A DNA stretch of 64,000 nucleotides. Source: Erysipelotrichaceae bacterium. Its GTDB lineage: Bacteria > Bacillota_I > Bacilli_A > Erysipelotrichales > Erysipelotrichaceae. The notes beneath the pieces are model-generated. The model was given only the letters and a program-made list of their open reading frames with translations. It was not told where the DNA came from and did no database searches. The stretch is taken from NCBI GenBank assembly GCA_017539025.1, contig JAFYHT010000070.1, positions 23,819-87,818 of the forward strand, given 5' to 3'. How positions within the stretch are numbered: position 1 is the stretch's first letter; each line of letters starts with the position of its first letter. The translations under genes and the position numbers were made by a program. Positions 1-7,939 of the stretch are shown here, one piece after another.

Positions 1-1
1 A

Positions 2-790
2 CTGTTGAACGATATCACAAATGCGGAAGCCGTTTCTTCTTTATCTGCAGACTTCGTCGTACTCAATATGTTCGATGTGAAAGATCCATATATCGCAGGT
101 TTGCCTCAATGTGAAAAGAAAGACACGATCCGATTATTGAAGAAGCTGATCGGCAGACCTGTTTGTATCAATCTCGAACCAACAGAATTAGATCATGGAA
201 CAGAGAGTCTGTGGAAGATGAGTGAAGGAAGGATCGCAAACGCAGAAAACGCAAGGGCTGCAAAGGAAATGGGTGTCGATATGATCACCATTACCGGCAA
301 TCCGGGCAATCATGTAAACAATGATGCGATCATTGAAGCGATCAGGGAGATCAGAAAAGAACTTGGTGATGAGATCATCCTGATCTCTGGGAAGATGCAT
401 GGTTCAGGAAGTATCAGTGAAGCAGGAGAAAAGATCATCGATAAGGATACGATCAAGGGATTCTGTGATGCCGGAGCTGATGTCATCATGATCCCTTCGC
501 CGGGAACGATCCCGGGTGTTACAGTGGAAATCGCACATGATTGGATCTCTTACATCCATTCCTTAGGAAAGCTTGCGATGACAGCGATGGGTACTTCGCA
601 AGAAGGTTCTGATACAGATACGATCAGACAGATCGCCCTCAACTGCAAGATGGCAGGAACTGATATCCATCACATCGGTGATTCCGGTTATGTCGGTATG
701 GCTCTTCCGGAAAACATCCTTGCCTATTCGATCGCAATCAGAGGCGTCAGACATACATACAGAAAGATCGGACAGTCGATCAACAGATAG
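2..790 (+). CDS. DUF7916-type TIM-barrel protein, 5' end outside window
   Basis: The reading frame is open to the window edge and the first visible codons already look like the inside of a domain, so the N-terminus is missing. The visible 261 residues alternate strands and helices like a TIM barrel, with glycine-rich loops such as ITGNPGNH, ISGKMHGSGS and IPSPGTIPG that resemble phosphate-binding ends of barrel strands. It resembles proteins once filed as 'haloacid dehalogenase-like' or PEP phosphonomutase-like and now as DUF7916 (from memory); these often sit with sugar transport and glycosidase genes. The next gene, a GH35-like glycosidase, starts 14 bases downstream, so the two are probably one operon. 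The substrate is unknown. Confidence 0.6.
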   Translation: MLNDITNAEAVSSLSADFVVLNMFDVKDPYIAGLPQCEKKDTIRLLKKLIGRPVCINLEPTELDHGTESLWKMSEGRIANAENARAAKEMGVDMITITGNPGNHVNNDAIIEAIREIRKELGDEIILISGKMHGSGSISEAGEKIIDKDTIKGFCDAGADVIMIPSPGTIPGVTVEIAHDWISYIHSLGKLAMTAMGTSQEGSDTDTIRQIALNCKMAGTDIHHIGDSGYVGMALPENILAYSIAIRGVRHTYRKIGQSINR

Positions 791-804
791 AAAGGATAAC
801 AGAC

Positions 805-2415
805 ATGAACATTCCGCATTTAAACAAACAAGGCAACAAGACAGTATTGATGGTCAATGACAGACCATTTGTCGCATTGGCTGGGGAAGTGCACAACTCT
901 GATTCTTCTTCCATCGAATATATGAAAGGGATATGGCAGATCGCAGATCAGCTGCACATGAACGCTTTACTGCTACCGGTGACGTGGGAAATGATCGAGC
1001 CGGAAGAAGGCGTCTTTGATTTTGAAAATCCCAAGGCATTGATCGATCAGGCCAGAAGCTATGGCAAGAAGATCATCTTCCTCTGGTTTGGGTCATGGAA
1101 GAATGGCGAGTGTATGTACACACCGGAGTGGGTGAAGAAAGATCTCAAACGATTCAAAAGAGCCCAGATCGTAAAAGGAAAAGACAAGGCTGACAGAAAG
1201 CTGTCTTCAACGATGGAATATGGCGTTCCATATACGACGATCTCTTATCTGTGCGATGAGGCTATGAAAGCGGATGCCAAAGCATTTTCCAAACTGATGG
1301 GTTTCATCAAAGAATACGATGAAAAAGAAAACACCGTCATCATGGTCCAGGTGGAAAATGAGACGGGTTTACTTGGTGCTGCCAGAGATCATTCGGATGA
1401 GGCAGATGCCTTGTTCGAAAGTGAAGTTCCATCTGACTTTGTTTCCTATATGAGATCTCATACTGCAACGATGAGCGATGAGATCAAGGAAGCTGTCGAA
1501 AACGGGAAAGAAAGCGGAAACTGGAAAGAAGTATTTGGCAACGCGGCGGAAGAACTCTTCAGTGCGTACCATACCGCTTCTTATGTGGAATATGTCGCCA
1601 AGGCAGGAAAGGATGTCTATCCTTTACCGATGTCTGCCAACTGCTGGCTGGATAAGGGTGATGAACCGGGATTTTATCCGACAGGCGGTCCGGTATCCAA
1701 GGTCCATGAAGTATGGAACTATTGCGCACCGACAGTTGAACTGTTGACACCGGATATCTATGTCAATAACTTCAATGAGATCTGTGAAGAGTACACGAGA
1801 AGAGGAAGTGCTTTGATGATCCCGGAATGCGCAACTCATTCCTATTGCGCACCGCGTCTTGTCTATACGATCGGACATTATCACGCTTTATGTTGTTCAC
1901 CATTTGGATTTGACGATATCGGAAAACCGTTCTCGGCAATGCAGGGGTATCTGTTTGGCATGGATGTCTCTGACCCGAATCTCAAGACTCCACAGAACTT
2001 TGAAGAATACGCACAGACTTCAAAACTGTTGGATATGTTGATGCCTAAGATCACTGAGAAGCTTGGAAGCAATGACCTGCAGGCAAGTAATGGCGAGACG
2101 TCAGATTATTCGATGATGTATTTTAGTGATCTGATGATCCTTTCCGCATTCAAATCTCAGATTCAGCCTAGAAGCGATGGCTATTGTCTGGCCGTAAGAG
2201 ATGGAGAGGATGTTTACATCTTGGGCAATGCCTGTACGATCCGACTGAATTCGATCGATCAAGAAAAACGAAATCTCGATATCCTGTTACTGGAAGAAGG
2301 CGTATTCGATGAAAACGGCAAGTGGATCAAAGGCAGAAGGCTCAATGGCGATGAGGCAGCCATGATGTCTTTTAATCAACCGGGCATCTGGAAACTGAGA
2401 TATTTCACATACTGA
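805..2415 (+). CDS. GH35-like beta-galactosidase family (DUF5597-type) glycosidase
   Basis: A 536-residue cytoplasmic glycoside hydrolase with no signal peptide. The N-terminal half is a GH35/GH42-type TIM barrel. Residues 58-68 (PVTWEMIEPEE) match the family signature, QVENETG at 182-188 gives acid/base Glu186, and ALMIPECAT places the nucleophile at Glu341. The C-terminal part, from about residue 390, is beta-rich as in DUF5597 members. The lack of a secretion signal suggests it cleaves an imported, probably galactose-containing oligosaccharide. It follows the TIM-barrel gene by 14 bases and ends at a strong terminator. Family assignment is fairly sure; the substrate is inferred. Confidence 0.85.
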   Translation: MNIPHLNKQGNKTVLMVNDRPFVALAGEVHNSDSSSIEYMKGIWQIADQLHMNALLLPVTWEMIEPEEGVFDFENPKALIDQARSYGKKIIFLWFGSWKNGECMYTPEWVKKDLKRFKRAQIVKGKDKADRKLSSTMEYGVPYTTISYLCDEAMKADAKAFSKLMGFIKEYDEKENTVIMVQVENETGLLGAARDHSDEADALFESEVPSDFVSYMRSHTATMSDEIKEAVENGKESGNWKEVFGNAAEELFSAYHTASYVEYVAKAGKDVYPLPMSANCWLDKGDEPGFYPTGGPVSKVHEVWNYCAPTVELLTPDIYVNNFNEICEEYTRRGSALMIPECATHSYCAPRLVYTIGHYHALCCSPFGFDDIGKPFSAMQGYLFGMDVSDPNLKTPQNFEEYAQTSKLLDMLMPKITEKLGSNDLQASNGETSDYSMMYFSDLMILSAFKSQIQPRSDGYCLAVRDGEDVYILGNACTIRLNSIDQEKRNLDILLLEEGVFDENGKWIKGRRLNGDEAAMMSFNQPGIWKLRYFTY

Positions 2416-2417
2416 TC

Positions 2418-2449
2418 AAAAAGACAGAGTTTGATCCTCTGTCTTTTTT
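2418..2449. terminator. Bidirectional terminator
   Basis: AAGACAGAG at 2421-2429 pairs with CTCTGTCTT at 2437-2445. An A-run lies on the left and a T-run on the right, so it can stop the glycosidase operon and the convergent AraC fragment. Confidence 0.9.
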
Positions 2450-2846
2450 ATACTTCATCACTGTTTTTCTGATAATGAAGCGGTGTATCCTTGTAGTATT
2501 TTTTAAATGCCCGATAGAAGCTTGAGATATCGCCATAGCCTAGGGTTTTTGATATCTCTTCCATGTTCAGAGTTTCTTCTTTCAGAAGAGCGAGTGCTTT
2601 TTCCATCCTGAGAAAGGTCACAAATTCTTTATAGGACATCTGAAAATGGTTTCTGATGATGCGGCTGATCTGTTTCGTCGAATAGGAACAGGCATCTGCG
2701 ACATCTTCGATCGTGGCGTGATCATAATTCTTCTGGATATAGGTAAAGATCCCGGAGAACTGTTTTTTCCATTGGACCGTACTGTTGGATGGTATGACAG
2801 CTGTATTTTCGTATCTTCTTAAAGTGAGCGAAAACAAGACAGACAT
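2448..2846 (-). CDS. AraC-family DNA-binding protein, N-terminal domain missing
   Basis: 132 residues consisting almost only of the AraC/XylS C-terminal domain. The two helix-turn-helix units are at about 43-75 (ATIEDVADACSYSTKQISR) and 90-122 (EISKTLGYGDISSFYRAFKKYY). Family members are usually 250-300 residues with an N-terminal sensor. The first 30 residues here read like the end of that sensor, and no further frame continues upstream, so the gene looks 5'-truncated. An AraC protein lacking its sensor could still bind DNA. It is convergent with the glycosidase it may once have controlled and divergent from the GNAT fusion. Confidence 0.75.
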   Translation of the reverse strand: MSVLFSLTLRRYENTAVIPSNSTVQWKKQFSGIFTYIQKNYDHATIEDVADACSYSTKQISRIIRNHFQMSYKEFVTFLRMEKALALLKEETLNMEEISKTLGYGDISSFYRAFKKYYKDTPLHYQKNSDEV

Positions 2847-2904
2847 ATTGAAGATAAATATCTGTCTGATTATGTTTAAATAATAGGTGAAAGAAGAAAG
2901 AGAT

Positions 2905-3804
2905 ATGCAGTTTAAAACAGGATCAGGATGGAAGGCCTGCTTTGATAAAGAAAGAAACTATTATTCCGCCCAATACGGCGGGATCATGGCCTATCATCTT
3001 TATGAGATCAGTAAAGAACAATTCGACAAACTGGATGAGAAGATGTCGGAATATGAAGCAAGCGATATCATTTGTAAAGGAAGGCATCTTTATATGAGCG
3101 TCGATGATCGCTGTGGTCCGCCTTATTCCATCGCTTTTGACAATGAGTATCGCAAATTATGTCCTTGGGCAAACATCATGGGAAGCGGCAGATTGTGGCC
3201 GGAAGAGCTGACGGATGCGGCTGTCGAGATATTTGAAAGTGAGAAAAACAATCGGAAGCAGAGAAGAGAAAAACGCGAAAAAAGAGAAAAACAGAAAGAA
3301 GATCTGAAAATGATCCATCTGGAAAAGATCGATCATAAAAACATATGGGATATCATGGATCTCAAGGTAAAAAGGGATCAGAGAGAATTCGTCGCTTCAA
3401 ACGTGATCAGTATCGTTGATGCTTATGCGACGATAGGTACGAAGTGTCATGCGTTCCCCTTTGGTATCTATAAGGATAAAAAGCCTGTCGGTTTTCTGAT
3501 GATCGGTTATAACGAAGCGGTCATGTATGATGTTTATGATGTGAAACCTCCTGAGGCCTTGAAAAACAACTACAGCATCTGGCGTCTGATGATCGACAAG
3601 AGATATCAGGGAAGAGGTTATGGAAAAAAGGCGATCGAACTGGCTTTGGACTTCATCAGGATATGGCCATGCGGCAAGGCTGAGTATTGCGAGATCTCTT
3701 TTGAACCGGAGAATACGCATGCCAGAGATCTGTATTCTTCCATGGGCTTTGTAGAAAACGGCGAGATGGATGGCGAAGAGATCGTCATGGTGATGAAACT
3801 GTAA
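2905..3804 (+). CDS. Two-domain protein with C-terminal GNAT acetyltransferase
   Basis: Residues 1-110 form an unrecognised domain with many aromatic and charged residues. It is followed by a very basic and acidic helical linker (KKNRKQRREKREKREKQK), then a GNAT domain of about 160 residues. The acetyl-CoA loop is visible as YQGRGYGKKAIE, and the typical end is NTHARDLYSSMGF. The GNAT part resembles spermine/spermidine acetyltransferases (BltD/PaiA-like), so small amines are plausible substrates. ATG 2905 is preferred because a purine-rich site lies just upstream; GTG 2887 would add six residues. DUF6440 and unknown genes follow closely. Confidence 0.75.
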   Translation: MQFKTGSGWKACFDKERNYYSAQYGGIMAYHLYEISKEQFDKLDEKMSEYEASDIICKGRHLYMSVDDRCGPPYSIAFDNEYRKLCPWANIMGSGRLWPEELTDAAVEIFESEKNNRKQRREKREKREKQKEDLKMIHLEKIDHKNIWDIMDLKVKRDQREFVASNVISIVDAYATIGTKCHAFPFGIYKDKKPVGFLMIGYNEAVMYDVYDVKPPEALKNNYSIWRLMIDKRYQGRGYGKKAIELALDFIRIWPCGKAEYCEISFEPENTHARDLYSSMGFVENGEMDGEEIVMVMKL

Positions 3805-3820
3805 GATAAAGGAGAATATC

Positions 3821-4009
3821 ATGCCAAAAGATAAGAGATTTGAAATCATTGAAACTCAGAATGGTTTTCTGACCGAGATCAAGGTCATCATCGACAAGGA
3901 GACAGGAGTCAACTACATGTTCGTTCATGACGGATATGCGGGTGGTTTAAGTGTCATGGTCGATGAAAATGGCGATCCGCTTGTCAGTGAGATCGATTAC
4001 GACGAGTAA
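3821..4009 (+). CDS. DUF6440 family small protein
   Basis: 62 residues, no signal peptide. The core IDKETGVNYMFVHDGYAGGL followed by a VDENGDPLV tail matches the DUF6440 pattern as I recall it. The ribosome site AAAGGAG precedes ATG 3821. The gene lies 16 bases after the GNAT fusion and just before an unknown gene, so it is probably co-transcribed with both. Its function is not known; the fold is expected to be a small beta-sheet. Confidence 0.75.
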   Translation: MPKDKRFEIIETQNGFLTEIKVIIDKETGVNYMFVHDGYAGGLSVMVDENGDPLVSEIDYDE

Positions 4010-4013
4010 AGAC

Positions 4014-4460
4014 ATGATGGATAAATTACCGCCGATCGAAAAGATCTATGAAGCATACAGCGCGATCGCTGACGGAAGAGTTACTTTGAAAGATGGATCT
4101 GCTGAGGTGTTTTCTTCTGACAGGAAGAAATCTTACACAGTCTCTTTTGATGGTGATGTCTATTCTTCCAATGACAATTCCACCTACTGGCAAGGCTATG
4201 CCGGATATCCGGTGATCGCTGTTTTGTTTATGCAGGGAAGGCTGTCTTTCAATAAAGAAACTGCAGACTTATTTAAGGATATTAACTGGAATTCATTGAA
4301 CAAGGAATATAAGCGTGATTACCGTGCGGCTGTACATTCAGTCATAGAAGAAAGAGGGCTTGAGAAAGAAAGCATTGAAGAAGAAACGAAGAAGATCTAT
4401 GGGTCTTTGAAGGATCTTGATATCGTGATAAAAAGAGGAAAATTACGACCGCTTAAATAA
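4014..4460 (+). CDS. Hypothetical protein
   Basis: 148 residues from ATG 4014, or 147 from the adjacent ATG 4017, starting 4 bases after the DUF6440 stop. The frame is open further upstream but overlaps DUF6440 there and loses protein-like composition. I do not recognise the family. It is soluble and charged. The N-terminal half looks beta-rich (VTLKDGSAEVFSSDRKKSYTV) and the C-terminal half helical (IEERGLEKESIEEETKKIY). There are no cysteines, so no zinc or disulphide role. Likely operon partner of DUF6440. Confidence 0.65.
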   Translation: MMDKLPPIEKIYEAYSAIADGRVTLKDGSAEVFSSDRKKSYTVSFDGDVYSSNDNSTYWQGYAGYPVIAVLFMQGRLSFNKETADLFKDINWNSLNKEYKRDYRAAVHSVIEERGLEKESIEEETKKIYGSLKDLDIVIKRGKLRPLK

Positions 4461-4476
4461 TCGAAAGGATAGGAAG

Positions 4477-5919
4477 ATGATACGTTGGGGAATACTGGGT
4501 GCCGGCAATATCGCAAAAAGATTTGCGCAAAGCCTGGGTAATGAAAAAAGAAGTGAACTATATGCGATTGCTTTACGAAGCAGAGAGAAAGCAAAACTTT
4601 TTGAAGAGGAGTTCGGTGTTGAAAAAGTCTATCTGGATTTCGATGAATTTCTAAGTGACGAAAAGATCGATGCCATTTATCTTTCTTTGCCTCATGGCTT
4701 GCATAAGGAGTGGGCGATCAAGGCACTGAAGAAGGGAAAGGCTGTTCTTTGCGAAAAACCGGCTGTTTTGAATGCAAAAGAGATGGAAGAGATAGCGGAA
4801 GTCTCCAGAGAAGAAAAAATACTGTTCATGGAGGCGATGAAAGCCAGGTTCACTCCGATGCATGACGAGATCAGGAAGATCATTGATTCAGGAGAGATCG
4901 GAGAAATAAGGCAGATCGATACCCAGATCTGTTTTGCCTTGCCTGAAGAATATGAAGGAAAGACCTACCACACACAGCCCGGACAGGGTGGTTGTCTTCT
5001 GGACAGCGGTACCTATTGTGCATCCTGGTTAACAGAATACATGGATCAGGATATCTTCTTGGATCACATCTATGCGACTGTAAAGAATGAAACCGATCGC
5101 TATGTCGATGCCTATCTGAGCGATGGAGAAATTCAAGGTCGAATGGAAGTGGCGTTCGATCGAAACAAGCCAAGAGATGCGATGATCTATGGAGACAAGG
5201 GTTCGATCTATATCCATGATCTGCATCGCTGCACAAAGATCGATATCACAAAGGATGGGATAGTCAGTACAAAAGAAATTCCTTACATCAATGATGATTT
5301 TTATGGTGAAATCTCTCATTTTGTCGATCTGTTGGAAAATGGGAAAACAGAAAGTGATGTGATGTCCCTGGATGATTCTTTGAAATGTGCAAAGCTTCTG
5401 GATACCATCAGAAGAGGTTTCAGTGAATACGACGAAAATGATCTGAAGATACTGGAGGAACACGAAAGGATCTTACAGTATGATTCATTTGCTTCAAAGG
5501 ATGCACTGGCTTTAGGAAATAAGCTGGTAGAGCTATGTTCGCAATACGACAACGAACTGGCGATACAGATCGAAAGGCTATCCGATCATCTCGTTATTTT
5601 CCAATATGTCATGGATCACAAATCAGAAAGGAATTTTGGCTTTATCAGAATGAAAGAAAAAGCTGCGCAGTTATCAGGCCACAGCTCGATGTATCAGGGG
5701 ATCCTGGAAAAGGTAAGCGGGATAAAAGATGAAAGATTCAGCTATCAGAACGGTTGTCTTGCGGTAGGCGGATCTTTCCCGATCAGAGTCAATAATGAAA
5801 CTGTCGGATATGTCAGTGTCAGTGGCTTGCATGAAGGAAAGGACTACGAGATCATCGTCAGAGCACTTTCTGAAGTATTGAATAAAGAGATCCCTGTTTT
5901 CAGGAAAGCGATGTTGTAG
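4477..5919 (+). CDS. Gfo/Idh/MocA oxidoreductase fused to UPF0303 (HbpS-like) domain
   Basis: 480 residues. The N-terminal two thirds is a Gfo/Idh/MocA NAD(P)-dependent sugar dehydrogenase: Rossmann loop GAGNIA at 8-13, EKP at 93-95, then the alpha/beta catalytic domain (DSGTYCASW, a MIYGDKGSIYI strand). From about residue 325 the sequence changes to a UPF0303/HbpS-like domain: LQYDSFASKDALALGNKL, then RMKEKAAQLSGHSSMY, then GGSFPIRVN. Dehydrogenases of this family are normally about 330 residues, so this is a real fusion. It may act on a sugar or polyol; what the second domain contributes is unknown. AAAGGATAGG lies before ATG 4477. Confidence 0.85.
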   Translation: MIRWGILGAGNIAKRFAQSLGNEKRSELYAIALRSREKAKLFEEEFGVEKVYLDFDEFLSDEKIDAIYLSLPHGLHKEWAIKALKKGKAVLCEKPAVLNAKEMEEIAEVSREEKILFMEAMKARFTPMHDEIRKIIDSGEIGEIRQIDTQICFALPEEYEGKTYHTQPGQGGCLLDSGTYCASWLTEYMDQDIFLDHIYATVKNETDRYVDAYLSDGEIQGRMEVAFDRNKPRDAMIYGDKGSIYIHDLHRCTKIDITKDGIVSTKEIPYINDDFYGEISHFVDLLENGKTESDVMSLDDSLKCAKLLDTIRRGFSEYDENDLKILEEHERILQYDSFASKDALALGNKLVELCSQYDNELAIQIERLSDHLVIFQYVMDHKSERNFGFIRMKEKAAQLSGHSSMYQGILEKVSGIKDERFSYQNGCLAVGGSFPIRVNNETVGYVSVSGLHEGKDYEIIVRALSEVLNKEIPVFRKAML

Positions 5920-5954
5920 CTACTGTTCCTCAATAATCGATATGAATTCGTCAT

Positions 5955-5979
5955 AGCTCCTCATTTTCAGGAGCTTTTT
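5955..5979 (+). terminator. Rho-independent terminator
   Basis: AGCTCCT (5955-5961) pairs with AGGAGCT (5969-5975) and runs into TTTTT. It ends the dehydrogenase transcript. Confidence 0.85.
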
Positions 5980-5984
5980 ACATG

Positions 5985-6032
5985 TTTTTTTCAAAAAATG
6001 TTAGGTATCGGCGATTTTTCTTAGAATAATGT
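5985..6032 (+). repeat. Degenerate copy of the Rpn-upstream element
   Basis: The stretch TGTTAGGTATCGGCGATTTT and the following TTCTTAGAATAATG match, with a few changes, the sequence upstream of the nuclease gene ending at 29624 read on its own strand. The match includes the T-rich run in front (GTTTTTTTCA). The inner inverted repeat ATTCGC/GCGAAT is damaged here, and no Rpn gene follows. It may be a relic of a lost gene or a shared promoter-operator. Confidence 0.5.
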
Positions 6033-6105
6033 AATAGAGACATTCTTCAGATACAAATAGGCTTTTTCCGATTGGGTATAAGCAACGATATAGCTTTTTG
6101 ATAAA

Positions 6106-6126
6106 TACACCCAATGGGTGTATAAT
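6106..6126 (+). promoter_or_regulatory. Palindromic operator over the -10 of the AbiE-type operon
   Basis: TACACCC (6106-6112) and GGGTGTA (6116-6122) are perfect inverted repeats around AAT. They overlap a consensus TATAAT (6121-6126) that lies seven bases before the ATG of the helix-turn-helix gene. This is the expected layout for autorepression by an antitoxin. A related half-site, TTGGGTATA, lies near 6072. Confidence 0.7.
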
Positions 6127-6133
6127 ATTAAAG

Positions 6134-6784
6134 ATGAATGTCAGAGAGATGAGAAAATTGCTTGGAGATACGCAAAGTGAATTTTCGGAAAGATACGGAA
6201 TTCCTTTTCGAACTATACAGAATTGGGAAAGCAAAACAAGAAAAGCGCCTGAGTATATTACTTATCTGCTTGAACAGAAGGTAAGAAGAGATCTTGTAAA
6301 CAGAAAAACGTATTCTTTGCCTTTGCATGATCCTAAGAAGATAGATCTTCCAAGGAGAAAGGATTATATCGGTTCTTTTGCCTGGCTTAAAGCAATTCAG
6401 AACGAAATAAAGGAAAATCTCGTTTTTGCTTTGGATCAGGCCTTGATGTGTGAAGAAAGATTCTTAGGGCGTAATGATGAGCCGGTCATCTGGGTTTATG
6501 GAAATGATTCATTAATCAGATATAACGGTATAGCAATACTCGGGAACGAGATCAATTTATCTGATGTAAAAGAAGACGATGGCATTAAGTATACAAGTTT
6601 CAATAGAACAGTATACGATGCTTTGGCAAATGAACCGATATTGGATATGCAAGGCATTACAGAAGCTTTAAGTAATTACTATTATTCCAATTCAGAAAGT
6701 TTTGAAGGAATATTTGTATGTCCTGAATATCACGAACTGTTTGAAAAGATCGCTGATGATGCGATTCATTATTATGATGAATAA
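6134..6784 (+). CDS. Helix-turn-helix protein, probable antitoxin of an AbiE-like pair
   Basis: 216 residues from ATG 6134. Residues 1-45 form an XRE-like helix-turn-helix (MNVREMRKLLGDTQSEFSER, then PFRTIQNWESKTRKAP). The remaining 170 residues are an unrecognised mixed domain with aromatic clusters. The next gene starts 12 bases on and encodes an AbiEii-type nucleotidyltransferase, so this is most likely the cognate antitoxin/repressor. It is not a classical AbiEi by sequence. TATAAT ends only seven bases before ATG, so the mRNA is probably leaderless. With the toxin broken, this gene may persist only as a repressor. Confidence 0.7.
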   Translation: MNVREMRKLLGDTQSEFSERYGIPFRTIQNWESKTRKAPEYITYLLEQKVRRDLVNRKTYSLPLHDPKKIDLPRRKDYIGSFAWLKAIQNEIKENLVFALDQALMCEERFLGRNDEPVIWVYGNDSLIRYNGIAILGNEINLSDVKEDDGIKYTSFNRTVYDALANEPILDMQGITEALSNYYYSNSESFEGIFVCPEYHELFEKIADDAIHYYDE

Positions 6785-6796
6785 GAAAGAATTTAT

Positions 6797-7400
6797 ATGA
6801 AGATTTCAGCAGAAGAAGAGTTGATGTATAAAGTGATGAAAGCAATATATGAAAGCGGAATACCCGTCAGTTTTAAAGGTTCTATGGTATTAAAAGCCTT
6901 TCTTATGGAAGCGGGTTATTGTGAAGAAACCCGTCATACACAAGACATTGATGCGAATTGGTATTCAGACAACAATCCTACTGCTGAACAAATGGTTGAA
7001 TCGTTACAGAGGGCGATTGATAATAGTGGGATCGATTTAGAAGTCTGCCTTTACAGAATGTAAGGTGAAAGACGATCTGCAGGGTTTGAGATGAAGGATA
7101 AAAAAACCGGTAAGATCCTTTTTACCATGGACATTGATGTCAATCGTCCCGCTCTTTCAACAAAGATATATGAAATTGAAAACATTCGGTTTTCCGGAGC
7201 AACCATAACACAGATGATAGCAGACAAACTATCTGTATTATCCATAGATACAGTATTCAGAAGAATAAAGGATTTCATAGATCTCTATTATATTTCTCAA
7301 GTATTCATATTTGATCCAGACGAAATCAGGCAAGTGATTGAAAACAACAGGAAAACGTTAAATGATTTTCATGGATTTGTATTCAGAACTGAAGATTTAA
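6797..7400 (+). pseudogene. AbiEii-type nucleotidyltransferase toxin, 5' part, interrupted
   Basis: This is the N-terminal 201 codons of an AbiEii/AbiGii (DUF1814-like) nucleotidyltransferase. It shows the FKGSMVLKAF glycine-serine loop, then a TRHTQDIDANW motif holding the metal-binding Asp pair, and later MIADKLSVLS and RRIKDFIDLYYI. A TAA at 7061-7063 interrupts the frame, which is otherwise continuous across it (GERRSAGFEM follows in phase). At 7400 the gene is cut by the IS element, and the frame resumes at 9143. Removing the IS gives exactly 705 bases, 235 codons, with the single internal stop. The toxin is therefore inactivated twice. Confidence 0.9.
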
Positions 7401-7525
7401 GAAATTCGGGCGAGAATTCTCCCTCATTCATGTGGGAGATGAAAGCCTAATTTAGCTAACTATGTGTAATATCATAAAATATGAAAAATAAAAGATTATA
7501 TCTTTGATTATGATATACTATATGT

Positions 7526-7939
7526 ATGGATGACAGATATATTCATGACCGAACTTGCGTCTATAACATAAATTATCATTTGATCTGGTGTACAAAGTAC
7601 AGAAGAAAGGTTCTGTCTGAGGAGATATCAAACCGTCTGAGTGAACTCCTTACAGAAATCGGTAATGAAAAAGGCTTTTCTGTTGTTGAAGCCAGAGTGG
7701 GTGAAGAAGACCATGTCCATTGTTTTGTGTCTGCTCCTCCAAAACTATCCGTCACCGATATTGTCAGGTGGCTCAAAGGAATATCCGGAAGACATCTGCT
7801 TATGGAGTTTCCGGGTATATCTGAAAAACTATGGAAAGGTCATCTTTGGAACGGCTCTTATTTTTGTGAAACAATCGGATCAACTTCCGAAGAAAACATC
7901 CTTGCTTATATAGAAAGGCAAAGCAGTGTACAGAGATGA
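7526..7939 (+). CDS. tnpA: IS200/IS605 Y1 transposase TnpA
   Basis: 137 residues, full length for the family. The HUH metal site is DHVHCFV (His63, His65) and the catalytic tyrosine is Tyr128 in ILAYIERQ. It nicks and rejoins single-stranded element ends at the left and right hairpins. A TATACT box at 7514-7519 lies six bases before ATG, so expression from inside the element is probably leaderless and weak. The stop overlaps the tnpB start by four bases (ATGA), giving translational coupling. Confidence 0.95.
   Translation: MDDRYIHDRTCVYNINYHLIWCTKYRRKVLSEEISNRLSELLTEIGNEKGFSVVEARVGEEDHVHCFVSAPPKLSVTDIVRWLKGISGRHLLMEFPGISEKLWKGHLWNGSYFCETIGSTSEENILAYIERQSSVQR

Noticed and set aside
7061..7063. 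Possible recoding (readthrough) of TAA in the toxin gene
   Set aside because: TAA is not a selenocysteine or pyrrolysine codon and no stimulatory structure is seen; with the IS insertion downstream, plain pseudogenisation is simpler.
7091..7450. Separate 119-codon gene after the toxin fragment
   Set aside because: It is in the same frame as 6797-7063 and continues the same domain; its last codons from 7401 are IS sequence.
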